Below the pieces are notes generated by a model, which was given only the letters and a program-made list of their open reading frames with translations, was not told the origin of the DNA and did not search any database. A stretch of DNA of 26,473 nt from DAITPV01 sp050692555. Lineage in GTDB: Bacteria; Actinomycetota; UBA4738; CALAEC01. This document shows, one piece after another, positions 13,715-21,159 of the stretch. How positions within the stretch are numbered: position 1 is the stretch's first letter; every line of letters begins with the position of its first letter. The position numbers and the translations under genes are program-made. Location: NCBI GenBank assembly GCA_050692555.1, contig JBOGVS010000038.1, positions 1-26,473 on the forward strand, written 5' to 3'.

Positions 13715-14242
13715 TCTCAGAGCGAGCGGAATCGGCCGGCGGTCCCCGCGGGGATCCTCACCGAGAAGACGGAGCTCCGGATCCGGAAGCTCGCCGACAC
13801 CACCAAGGGCACCCGCGTCAAGAAGTACGACCCCACCACCGGCCAGTCGGAACTCATCAACCCGGCCACGGGCGAGGCCGAGCCCTGGCCCCTGCTGGGA
13901 GTGACCGTGGAAGCGGCCCCGGATGTGCACGAGTTCCCCATGCGGTGGGTGCTGGCGGCGGAGCGGGAAGGCTGGCTGGAGCTCAAGGGCCGGAAGGTCG
14001 TGGTAGTCGCGGAGTCGCCCGACGGGGCCACCCACACGGTGCCGGGGACGGGGATGCCGGCGCCCTACGCCTTCGTCGAGGCCACGGAGATCGTCATCAA
14101 AGCGGTCGAGGGGTCCATCCGCTACAAGGTCACCCGGAACCCGGGCCAGCACCTGACACCGATCCATCCCGCCGAAGAGTCCGAGGTCAAGACCCAGTAC
14201 CGGATCGACTGGTTCTACATCGGAGAGCTGATCGGTGGCTGA
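13712..14242 (+). CDS. Hypothetical structural-region protein (176 aa)
   Basis: ATG 13712 is preferred; an in-frame GTG at 13685, overlapping the upstream stop, would add nine residues (MTPSVGLAA). The protein begins with a Gln/Ser/Asn-rich stretch, then ILTEKTELRIRKLADTTKGTRVKKYDPTTGQSE, a Pro/Glu segment and a beta-rich second half (GRKVVVVAESPDGATHTVPG, FVEATEIVIKAVEGSIRYKV, YRIDWFYIGELIGG). I recognise no family. Placement after a tail-terminator-like gene suggests a neck or tail component. Confidence 0.6.
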   Translation: MSQSERNRPAVPAGILTEKTELRIRKLADTTKGTRVKKYDPTTGQSELINPATGEAEPWPLLGVTVEAAPDVHEFPMRWVLAAEREGWLELKGRKVVVVAESPDGATHTVPGTGMPAPYAFVEATEIVIKAVEGSIRYKVTRNPGQHLTPIHPAEESEVKTQYRIDWFYIGELIGG

Positions 14243-14687
14243 CGGGGTTTTCAACATCGCTCTGGGTCGGTTCGCCCACTACGCGAGCCTGCCGGCGGCG
14301 GCCGACGCCATCATCGTGGCCATCCTGCAGACCACCGGTCTCCAGGCGGACGCCACCCTCCGGGATCACGATGACCTGGGGGCCCTGCTCGGGGCGGCGA
14401 ACGACGAGCCCACGAATACCGGATACGCCCGGAAGACGGTCACCGCCGTCACTGTCACCGTGGACGACACGAACGAGCGGGTCGACGTCGACCACGCCGA
14501 TCAGACCTGGACGGGTGTGGCCGCCGGGACGAACTGGTCGAAGCTCTTGGAGAACTACGACGGCGACACCGGCGCCGGTGCCGACGCGAACATCATCCCC
14601 GTCTCGTTCCACGATTTCGCGGTGACGCCCGACGGCTCGGACATCACCGCCCAGTACGCCGCCGCAGGGATCATCCGAGCGTCCTAG
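14235..14687 (+). CDS. Phage structural protein of the short 'virion surface' type
   Basis: A 150-residue protein, GTG 14235 overlapping the previous gene by eight bases. It reads VFNIALGRFAHYASLPAAADAIIVAILQTTGL, a turn with DDLGALLGAANDEPTNTGYARKTVTAVTVTVDDTNERVDVDHADQTWTGVAAGTNWSKLL, and PVSFHDFAVTPDGSDITAQYAAAGIIRAS. This 'GxAxxY...I.vAlL...GYarkt.t...v' layout recurs in phage structural regions. The exact virion role is not known to me. It is followed by a 50-base gap with AGGAGGGG before the next ATG. Confidence 0.6.
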   Translation: MADGVFNIALGRFAHYASLPAAADAIIVAILQTTGLQADATLRDHDDLGALLGAANDEPTNTGYARKTVTAVTVTVDDTNERVDVDHADQTWTGVAAGTNWSKLLENYDGDTGAGADANIIPVSFHDFAVTPDGSDITAQYAAAGIIRAS

Positions 14688-14737
14688 CGAGCGGGCCCGT
14701 GGCCCACCGTTCCATCGACTCCGGTCAGGAGGGGTAG

Positions 14738-16744
14738 ATGGCCATCACGCTCGTCGGCGTCGGAGCCTGGTCCAACGGCAACAACACCGACCTGTCCCCC
14801 GCTCTGGCGACTCACCAGGAAGGCGATTACCTCCTGGTGCTGGCCAGTAGACGGGTCGCGGCCCACACCCTGGCGATTCCCTCCGGCTACACGGAGCTGT
14901 TCAACAACGCGGGTGATGGCACGTTGTCCCTGTTCGGGAAGTTCGCGGGGGCCTCCGAGTCCGCCCCCCTGCTGGACTGGAGCGGCGGGGCGGCCGGCCA
15001 GACGGTCATGGCCCAGGTCGCCGCCTTCCGGGGGGTCGATCCCACCGACCCGATCGACACGGACCCGTTCAAGACCTACCCGGCCAACGCTCAGAACATC
15101 GGCCCCATCGACGGCTTCACCCCCGGATCCGCCAACGCCGGGGTCATCGTGATCGGCTACAAGTGGCGGATCTGGACGAGCGTCGACGTCCTGACCGGCG
15201 ACGGGCTCAGCTGGTCCGAGATCAGCGAGAACAGCACAGCGCTCGGAGACGACGCCGCGGCGGTGTGGGACCTGGCCGTGATCGCGGGAGCCGCGGTGGA
15301 GATCACCTCCAAGACGTTCACGGTCACCGGCGGCGCTGCCGGGGCCATCAACGGCATGATGCTGGCGCTGCGGGCCGCCTCGACGGGCCAGGCCATCGCC
15401 ACCGGGCAGGCCGCTGAGGTTGACACCGCCCAGTCGATCGCCCGGGCGAAGGCACGATCGGTGGGCCAGGCCGCCGAGACCGACGTCGCTCAGCCCGTCG
15501 CCAAGGCGAAGGCCGCGGCGGTGGGTCTGGCCCCGGAGGCCGACGCGGCCCAGCCGATCACGGCGGTGAAGGTCCGTGGGGTCGGACAGGCCGTGGGAGT
15601 GGATCTGGCGCACCCGGCCCTCCCCACCAAGGGCCGCGGGGCCGCCCAGGCCGCCGAGCTCGACGCTGCACAGCCCGTCAGCGGCAGCAAGGTTCGGGCC
15701 CTGGGTCTGGCGGCGGAGCTCGATCTCGCCCAGCCGATCACCCCGGCGAAGGGCCGATCGACGGGGCAGGCGCTCGAGGTCGACGTGGCCCAGCCGGTCA
15801 CCGTTCGGCCGCTGAAGATCCAGGTCGGCCAGGCCATCGAACAGGACCTTGCGCAGCCGACCTCCCCGGGGAAGCTCCGGGGGATCGGCGAGGCCGCCGA
15901 GACTGACCTCGGCCAGCCCGTCGGACACGCGAAGCTCCGGGGGGTCGGCCAGGCGCTGGGGGTGGAGGTCGGCCAGCCGATCACCGGGGCCAAGGCGCGG
16001 GCGATCGGGGAAGCGTCCGAGCTTGACCTGGCCACCGCGACCGGCGGGACCAAGCAGCGCGGGATCGGTCAGGCCATCGAGGTCGACGCCGGCCAGGGGG
16101 CCAGTCACCCGAAGACGAAGGGCCTCGGCCAGGCGACCGAGACCGCCCTGGCCCAGGTGATCGCGGCCGTGAGGAGCCGGGGTGTTGGCCAGGCCATCGA
16201 GCTGGATGTCGCTCAGCTGGTGGGGCGAGCGAAGCTCCGCGGGGTCCTGCAGGCGACCGAGTTCGACATCGCCCAGGCGGTGGCCGTCTTCGTTCTTGTG
16301 CCAGAGGCAGAGCCGTCGGTCATCGATGAGGCCGAGCTGGGGCTTCGGGCCCTGCTCCAGGGCCGCCCCGGATTGGCCGGCGTGCGGCTCGACCTGGGGG
16401 ATCCGGGGGCCCACCTGCTCCGCGAGCACGTGTGGATCACGGAGGAGCCCGGTGGCACCCAGGAGTGGATGGTGCCCGGGGCCGGGAAGGCCACCCGCCA
16501 GGAGACCTTCGACCTCCAGGTCCGGGTGTTCGTGGAGCGATCGGGCGCCGATCCGACGGGAGCACGAGCCCGGGCCCAGGTCCTGGCGGAGGAGATCGAG
16601 CTGGCCATCCGGGCTGACCCCACGCTCCTGGGTGCGGTGTGGGACGCCCACGTCAGCCAGATGCGGCGGGATGGGGGGGCCACCGAGAGCACGCGAGGCT
16701 TCACCGCCACGCTCCTGGTGACGTGCCGAGCGTTCCTCTCGTGA
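14738..16744 (+). CDS. Repeat protein: beta domain + fourteen 20-aa repeats + tail-terminator-like domain
   Basis: A 668-residue protein, ATG 14738 with AGGAGGGG. Residues 1-222 are a Gly/Thr-rich beta domain (MAITLVGVGAWSNG ... EGDYLLVLASRR, SGYTELFN, GKFAGASESAPLLDWSGG) of the type found in phage tail and capsid-surface proteins. Residues 223-503 are fourteen near-20-residue repeats of consensus GQAxExDxAQPIxxxKxRgv, followed by a degenerate fifteenth. Residues about 525-668 are a paralogue of the protein encoded at 13233-13688: AGVRLDLGDPGAH...REHVW, ETFDLQVRVFVERSG, RARAQVLAEEIE, PTLLGAVWD, GATESTR, CRAFLS. There is no stop or frame change between the parts. The role is probably virion-associated. 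Confidence 0.75.
   Translation: MAITLVGVGAWSNGNNTDLSPALATHQEGDYLLVLASRRVAAHTLAIPSGYTELFNNAGDGTLSLFGKFAGASESAPLLDWSGGAAGQTVMAQVAAFRGVDPTDPIDTDPFKTYPANAQNIGPIDGFTPGSANAGVIVIGYKWRIWTSVDVLTGDGLSWSEISENSTALGDDAAAVWDLAVIAGAAVEITSKTFTVTGGAAGAINGMMLALRAASTGQAIATGQAAEVDTAQSIARAKARSVGQAAETDVAQPVAKAKAAAVGLAPEADAAQPITAVKVRGVGQAVGVDLAHPALPTKGRGAAQAAELDAAQPVSGSKVRALGLAAELDLAQPITPAKGRSTGQALEVDVAQPVTVRPLKIQVGQAIEQDLAQPTSPGKLRGIGEAAETDLGQPVGHAKLRGVGQALGVEVGQPITGAKARAIGEASELDLATATGGTKQRGIGQAIEVDAGQGASHPKTKGLGQATETALAQVIAAVRSRGVGQAIELDVAQLVGRAKLRGVLQATEFDIAQAVAVFVLVPEAEPSVIDEAELGLRALLQGRPGLAGVRLDLGDPGAHLLREHVWITEEPGGTQEWMVPGAGKATRQETFDLQVRVFVERSGADPTGARARAQVLAEEIELAIRADPTLLGAVWDAHVSQMRRDGGATESTRGFTATLLVTCRAFLS
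15404..16246 (+). repeat. 60-bp tandem repeat array coding 20-residue units
   Basis: Fourteen units start at 15404 and step by 60 bases, except unit 7 (63 bases, VTVRPLKIQV). Most begin GGGCAGGCC or GGCCAGGCC (Gly-Gln-Ala) and contain Glu-x-Asp-x-Ala-Gln-Pro. Units are diverged at codon level, so the array looks old rather than freshly expanded. A degenerate unit (LQATEFDIAQAV) follows from 16247. Confidence 0.9.
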
Positions 16745-16769
16745 CCCGTAATCCAGCATGCCCACGATG
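16741..16769 (+). promoter_or_regulatory. GTGAC start-associated element, copy 5
   Basis: GTGACCCG 16741 overlaps the stop of the repeat protein and lies 17 bases before ATG 16758 and 26 before in-frame ATG 16767. CAGCAT at 16754-16759 is a weak -10-like hexamer. Because the two tail-terminator-like genes share their 3' ends, this copy and the one at 13685 are not independent. Confidence 0.25.
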
Positions 16770-17186
16770 GCCGACGAGCAGACCGGCTTCCTGATCGGCG
16801 AGCGGTGCCTCTACGAGGGCGTCGATCCCACCACGGGCGACCGGTTCCACTTCCGGGCCGCCGCCGGTGAGGTCCGGATCCCCAAGAACGAACGGGAGGA
16901 GCAGGCCTTGAGGGGCCTGGTGGATCTCGGGGTCGCCGAGCAGATCGAGGTCACCAGCCAGGCCGACGCGAAGCAGGGCGGCTCTCGAAAGAACGCTCTC
17001 AAGCCCCCCTCGAAGCCGGAGGCTACCGAGGCCGAGCTGGCCGAGGACCTCGATGACGAGGTCACGACCACCGAGAGCTCCCAGACCGAGGGCGACGGCG
17101 AGAGCCAGGAGCCCCAGGACAACGATGACGAGGACCAGGCCACCGACGACGGCGAGCCGGGATTCTCGGAGGAGGGCCAGGAGTAG
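16758..17186 (+). CDS. Acidic-tailed hypothetical protein before the tail tube
   Basis: A 142-residue protein; ATG 16767 is a possible alternative start. Residues 1-70 look folded (TGFLIGERCLYEGVDPTTGDRFHF, EVRIPKNEREEQALRGLVDLGVAEQIEV). The remainder is a strongly acidic, Gln/Ser-rich disordered tail (EDLDDEVTTTESSQTEGDGE). Its TAG abuts the ATG of the tail tube gene. Function unknown; context suggests a neck or tail-assembly protein. Confidence 0.65.
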   Translation: MPTMADEQTGFLIGERCLYEGVDPTTGDRFHFRAAAGEVRIPKNEREEQALRGLVDLGVAEQIEVTSQADAKQGGSRKNALKPPSKPEATEAELAEDLDDEVTTTESSQTEGDGESQEPQDNDDEDQATDDGEPGFSEEGQE

Positions 17187-18179
17187 ATGCCCCCAGTCCA
17201 GACCCTCATCGGCCTCGTCGGGATCGCCAAGCAGACCGGGAAAGGCGCCGCCGCGGCGAGCCCCGCCTACGGGCTCGGCCTCACCGACGGCAAGGTGTTC
17301 AACGTCGAGATCGACCAGGAGCCCTCGCGCCTGACGCTCGGGGGGAACCCGAACGACCGGATTGCCCCCCACGCGGTCCGGACCGGAGCGCACCCGGGGA
17401 TGGCGTTCACCACCCGGGCATGGCCGCGTTCGATCCCACTTCTCTGGTACGCGGCCCTGGGGACGCTGGCCACCACCGGCGTCGGCCCGTACACCCACAC
17501 GGCCTCCCCGGGCATCGACCTCCCCTACCTGACCGGCTTCGGCCGGCTCGGGCCCAGCGAGTACATGAAGCTCCCCGACTGCAAGGTCAACGAGCTCACG
17601 ATGTCCTGGGACGAGCGGAACCCGCTCGAGGTCGAAGCCGACCTGCTGGGGCTGGTGCCGGCGCTTGGGACGGCGCCCTGGGTCCCCACGAACGACGAGA
17701 CCAGCCAGTCGTTCTACGGGCCGCAGGCAGGGACCTTTCAACTCGACGTCGCTTCAGCGGTCCCGGCCACGGCGAAGGTGACCAAGGCCTCCCTCCACGT
17801 GAACAATAACCTGGCCGAGGTCCCTCTGTCGAAGTCGATCCTCCCCGACGACTTGCTCCCCGCGGCCCAGGAGATCGACGGGACGATCACCCTGATGCCC
17901 GACGACCTGACCGACTGGCGGAAGGCCGTCACCGGCGCCGCCGGCGGGGTCGCCGTCAGCGAAGCGGTGATCTACGGGTCGTTCAGCCTCAAGGTGGTCC
18001 TCGATGCGAACACCGACCTGACGCTCGCCGGGATCCGGGTGCCGATGATGACCGAGCTCCCGGATGCCAACGCCGAAGGTGGGCCGGCCGAGGTCGAGCT
18101 GGCCTTCTCCATCATCCGTCCGACGGGCGGAGAGAACGCGTTCACCGCCGCCGGGCGGAACGCGGTCGCAGCGTACTGA
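17187..18179 (+). CDS. Major tail tube protein
   Basis: A 330-residue protein. It has the beta-rich composition and opening of phage tail tube proteins (VQTLIGLVGIAKQTGKGAAAASPAYGLGLTDGKVFNVEIDQEPSRLTLG), with PYTHTASPGIDLPYLTGFGRLGPSEYMKLPDCKVNELTMSWDERNPLEVEADLLG in the middle and AFSIIRPTGGENAFTAAGRN at the end. Family members stack as hexameric rings to form the tube. It precedes the two chaperone frames and the tape measure, the standard siphovirus order. A strong hairpin follows its stop. Confidence 0.85.
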   Translation: MPPVQTLIGLVGIAKQTGKGAAAASPAYGLGLTDGKVFNVEIDQEPSRLTLGGNPNDRIAPHAVRTGAHPGMAFTTRAWPRSIPLLWYAALGTLATTGVGPYTHTASPGIDLPYLTGFGRLGPSEYMKLPDCKVNELTMSWDERNPLEVEADLLGLVPALGTAPWVPTNDETSQSFYGPQAGTFQLDVASAVPATAKVTKASLHVNNNLAEVPLSKSILPDDLLPAAQEIDGTITLMPDDLTDWRKAVTGAAGGVAVSEAVIYGSFSLKVVLDANTDLTLAGIRVPMMTELPDANAEGGPAEVELAFSIIRPTGGENAFTAAGRNAVAAY

Positions 18180-18186
18180 TCCCCGC

Positions 18187-18206
18187 GGGGCGCTCCCTGG
18201 CGCCCC
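18187..18206 (+). terminator. Hairpin after the tail tube gene
   Basis: GGGGCGC (18187-18193) pairs with GCGCCCC (18200-18206) across TCCCTG. A second small hairpin GGCGG-CA-CCGCC starts at 18217. Both lie in the 115-base gap 18180-18294 before the chaperone gene. No T-run is seen. This could reduce read-through from the highly expressed tail tube gene to the chaperones. Confidence 0.5.
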
Positions 18207-18294
18207 CGACTTGGGTGGCGGCACCGCCGCGGGCCCCGCCCCCTACCCCAGCGGTATCCGACCGAACGTCCATCAACTCACCAGGAGGAACCGG

Positions 18295-18690
18295 ATGAAC
18301 GACCAAGCACAACCTCGCAGGAAAAAGCGCGTTCGGATCATCGTCGACATGCTCGACGGCACCCGCGTCGAGTGCGTTTCCACCAGCTTCATGGCCACCG
18401 CGGACCGGGTGGCCTTCGAGCGCACGTTCCAGGTCTCCAGCGGCGAGCTCGCTGCCTTCAAGGGGGCGTTCGACCCGGACACCGGGAAGGTGCTCGACGA
18501 GGCCAAGGCCAAGGGCGTCAAGAACGAGTGGATGGCCTTCTTCGCCTGGCGGATCGTCAACCGCGAGCGCGGGGACCAGGGCTCCTTCGACGCTTTCGTG
18601 GATCGGGTCGAGGAGATCTCGATCGAGGACGTGAAGCTGGAGGGGGTTGGTGACGGGGACCCTACGGACGCGGCTCAGCCAACTGGCTGA
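18295..18690 (+). CDS. Tail assembly chaperone, first frame (gpG-like)
   Basis: A 131-residue protein, ATG 18295 with AGGAGG upstream. It starts MNDQAQPRRKKRVRIIVDML, then has a helical region (FMATADRVAFERTFQVSSGELAAFKGAFDPDTGKVLDEAKAKGVKNEWMAFFAWRIVNRE) and an acidic end. Position directly between tail tube and tape measure is where siphoviruses encode a pair of chaperones related by ribosomal frameshift. The next frame has no start of its own and overlaps this gene's 3' end. The protein is expected to bind the tape measure during tail assembly and be absent from virions. Confidence 0.75.
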   Translation: MNDQAQPRRKKRVRIIVDMLDGTRVECVSTSFMATADRVAFERTFQVSSGELAAFKGAFDPDTGKVLDEAKAKGVKNEWMAFFAWRIVNRERGDQGSFDAFVDRVEEISIEDVKLEGVGDGDPTDAAQPTG

Positions 18691-18857
18691 TCGCCTCGGC
18701 CGCGGCGGCCACGGGAATCCCCATCCGGGAGCTCCTGGCCGACGTCGAGGGCACCGAAGTGCTGCTCGACCTCCTGGAGTACCAGGACTCCCAGCGGCGG
18801 AGCCAGGGCCTGCTCGACAAGCTCAAGGGCAAGGTCCGCGGCCGGCGGGGGCGGTGA
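18654..18857 (+). CDS. Tail assembly chaperone, frameshift extension (gpT-like)
   Basis: The frame one base back from the first chaperone is open from just after TGA 18651-18653 to TGA 18855-18857. It reads GPYGRGSANWLIASAAAATG, IPIRELLADVEGTEVLLDLL, EYQDSQRRSQGLLDKLKGKV and a basic end. It contains no ATG, GTG or TTG before residue 36 or so, hence expression requires a -1 shift (or +2) somewhere between 18654 and 18690. The best re-pairing site I can see is CCT (18661-18663) slipping to CCC (18660-18662), giving a fusion of about 187 residues. There is no classical A- or G-run heptamer, so the exact site is uncertain. Confidence 0.7.
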   Translation, partial: RGPYGRGSANWLIASAAAATGIPIRELLADVEGTEVLLDLLEYQDSQRRSQGLLDKLKGKVRGRRGR

Positions 18858-18864
18858 CCGGCCG

Positions 18865-19263
18865 GTGATGGGGGGCGTTGAGGTCGACGGGCTGAAGGAG
18901 TTCCGGGCCGCGCTCCGAGCGTCGGTCTCGGCCAGCCCCCGACAGCTCTCCACGGCGATTCGGAACGCCGGGCGGCCGGTCATCGCCCGGGCTAGTGATC
19001 TCGCTCCCGTTCGGACGGGGCTGCTCTCTCGGGGCTACACCGTGAGAGTCCGGGGAACCGCTGGCGACGTTGTGTCCAGGGTCCTGTACGGGCCCGGCGC
19101 CGAATGGGGATCCCGGGGCAAGTGGAAGGGCTTCGTGAAGCACGGGCCACCCGGGCAGCGCTTCGCCGGGCAGGCGCTCGAGGACCGCGCCGATGAGGTC
19201 GTTCAGGTGATCGAGCTGGAGATGGCCTCGATCGTCGAGATCAACGGGTGGGCGGTGCCGTAG
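18865..19263 (+). CDS. HK97 gp10-like protein
   Basis: A 132-residue protein; GTG 18865 or ATG 18868 (MGGVEVDGLKEF). The core APVRTGLLSRGYTVRVRG, followed by VVSRVLYGPGAEWGSRGKW...PGQRFAGQALEDRADEVVQVIE, is the HK97 gp10 pattern (apv-TG-L...), a family usually found in the neck or tail-completion region. Here it sits between the chaperones and the tape measure, which is unusual but not unknown. Its TAG abuts the tape measure GTG. Confidence 0.75.
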   Translation: MMGGVEVDGLKEFRAALRASVSASPRQLSTAIRNAGRPVIARASDLAPVRTGLLSRGYTVRVRGTAGDVVSRVLYGPGAEWGSRGKWKGFVKHGPPGQRFAGQALEDRADEVVQVIELEMASIVEINGWAVP

Positions 19264-21159
19264 GTGGTCACCACCAAGGAGCTCAAGGTCCGGTACGTGG
19301 GGGACGCCTCCAGCGTGGACAAGACGCTGGGGGCGATGGACAAGGCCCACGCCACCTTCGAGTCCAAGATGAAGTCCTGGGGTCAGTCAGTCTCGAAGGT
19401 GGGGAAGGGCCTGTCGATCGGGCTGACGGCTCCCCTGGCGCTGTTCGGGAAGATGGCCGTCGACGAGTTCACCGAGGCCCAGCAGGCCGCCGGCCAGACC
19501 GCCGCGGCGATCAAGTCCACCGGCGGTGCCGCCAACGTCACCGGCGATCACGTGGCCTCCCTGGCCGACAAGATCGGGGACCTGTCCGCCGAGGAGGGGG
19601 AGGTTATCCAGGAAGGTCAGAACATGCTCCTGACCTTCACCAACATCCGGAACGAGGTCGGGGCGGGCAACGCCATCTTCGACAAAGCCTCGATGGCCAT
19701 GGCCAACATGGCCGCCCGGATGGAGACCGACGCCAGCAGCGCGGCCATGCAGCTGGGGAAGGCTCTGAACGACCCGTCCGCGGGGCTCTCGAAGCTGACT
19801 CGGGTGGGGGTGGACTTCACCGCCGCGCTCGATCCGATGTCCCAGGAAGCCCAGCTGCTGGCCCAGCAGTTCCCCAACCTGGCGGACAAGATTCGCACCG
19901 GCAACATGACCATGGAGGAGGCCATCACACTTGCCGACGAGCACGGCAACGTGACGCTCGCTCAGCGGATCATGCTCCAGGAGCTCCAGAAGGAGTTCGG
20001 GGGATCCGCGGCCGCCATGGGGGCGAATGCCTCGCCGGCGACCAAGATGAAGCTGGCCATGGAGGACCTGGCCGCGGGGGTCGGGGCGTTCCTGGTGCCG
20101 GCGCTGTCGAAGCTGGCCGGGTGGTTCAGCGGGATCGCGAACTGGTTCCAGAACCTGTCGCCGGGGGCCAAGCAGCTCATCGTCACCGTCCTGGCCATCG
20201 CCGCGGCCATCGGTCCGGTCCTGTTCATCGGGGGCAAGCTCATGACGATGTTCGGGGCCGTCTCGGGCGCCTTCCGGGCCCTGTCGTCGCTGTTCATGAC
20301 CAACCCCTTCATCCTGCTGATCGCGGCAGTCGTTGCCCTGGTGGTGGCCATCATCGCCAACTGGGACAAGGTGAAGGACTTCCTCATCGGGATCTGGAAC
20401 ACGATCAAGGCGGTCGCCGAGGCCATCTGGGGGGCCATCAAGGCGGTGATCGAGGGGGTGTGGAACGGGATCAAGGCCAACGCCGAGTTCGTGTGGAACG
20501 CGATCAAGCTGGTGATCGTCACCCCCATCCAGGCCGCGGCGAACGTGATCCGGACCGTCCTCGACTTCATCGCGGACATCTGGTCGAAGGCCTGGAACGG
20601 GATCAAGGCCGTGGTCACCACTGTGTGGAACGCCATCGAGAGCGCGATCGTCAAGCCCCTGCAGTCGATCTGGAACTGGATCACCGGGGTCATCAGCAAG
20701 ATCGTCGACTTCTGGGTCAACGCCTGGAACGGGGTGAAGGACTTCTTCGTGAACCTGTGGGACGGGATCGTGGCCGTGTTCAAGGGCGCGATCAACGCCA
20801 TCATCGGGGCCATCGAGTGGGCCATCAACGCCTTCCTGGCCCCGTTCCGGTGGCTGTCGAAGGCCCCCATCATCGGCGCGGTGATCCCCGACATCCCGGT
20901 GATCCACCTGCCCCGGCTTGCCGAGGGGGGGAGGTTCCTGCGTGCCGGCATGGCCATCGTCGGTGAGCGGGGGGCGGAGGTCGCGTCGTTCCCTCGAGGA
21001 GCCCAGGTGGCGCCGCTGGACGGAGCTGGCGGGGGAAGGTCGATCAACGTCATCGTCAACGTGCAGGGCAGCGTGATCGCGGAACGGGACCTGGCGGAGA
21101 CCGTCCAGAATCAATTGCTCCGGAAGCTGCGGGACAACCCCAGGCTCGGATTCCGCTGA
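19264..21159 (+). CDS. Tape measure protein
   Basis: A 631-residue protein, GTG 19264. It starts with a coiled-coil region (VDKTLGAMDKAHATFESKMKSWGQSVSKVGKGLS). Two long hydrophobic segments follow (about 303-327 KQLIVTVLAIAAAIGPVLFI and about 346-367 NPFILLIAAVVALVVAIIAN). Next comes a tract of Trp-centred repeats (GIWNTIKAV, AIWGAIKAV, GVWNGIKAN, FVWNAIKLV, ...) at about 370-520. The C-terminus carries LAEGGRFLRAGMAIVGERGAEVASFP, seen in many tape measures. It sets tail length; at about 1.5 Angstrom per residue this would be a short tail, near 95 nm. Confidence 0.93.
   Translation: MVTTKELKVRYVGDASSVDKTLGAMDKAHATFESKMKSWGQSVSKVGKGLSIGLTAPLALFGKMAVDEFTEAQQAAGQTAAAIKSTGGAANVTGDHVASLADKIGDLSAEEGEVIQEGQNMLLTFTNIRNEVGAGNAIFDKASMAMANMAARMETDASSAAMQLGKALNDPSAGLSKLTRVGVDFTAALDPMSQEAQLLAQQFPNLADKIRTGNMTMEEAITLADEHGNVTLAQRIMLQELQKEFGGSAAAMGANASPATKMKLAMEDLAAGVGAFLVPALSKLAGWFSGIANWFQNLSPGAKQLIVTVLAIAAAIGPVLFIGGKLMTMFGAVSGAFRALSSLFMTNPFILLIAAVVALVVAIIANWDKVKDFLIGIWNTIKAVAEAIWGAIKAVIEGVWNGIKANAEFVWNAIKLVIVTPIQAAANVIRTVLDFIADIWSKAWNGIKAVVTTVWNAIESAIVKPLQSIWNWITGVISKIVDFWVNAWNGVKDFFVNLWDGIVAVFKGAINAIIGAIEWAINAFLAPFRWLSKAPIIGAVIPDIPVIHLPRLAEGGRFLRAGMAIVGERGAEVASFPRGAQVAPLDGAGGGRSINVIVNVQGSVIAERDLAETVQNQLLRKLRDNPRLGFR

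Noticed and set aside
14684..16765. 693-residue open frame on the - strand
   Set aside because: It is the exact antisense of the repeat protein. Its Leu/Gly/Asp-rich composition and lack of any domain fit a high-GC shadow frame.
18647..18868. Third frame across the chaperone overlap (GTLRTRLSQLADRL...)
   Set aside because: It could be reached by +1 slip on GGGG at 18655, but it becomes an Arg/Pro/Gly-rich sequence. The -1 frame gives a well-formed helical protein.
19248..20966. 572-residue + strand frame overlapping the tape measure
   Set aside because: It is Gly/Arg/His-rich and low complexity, while the overlapping frame gives a clear tape measure. It is a shadow.
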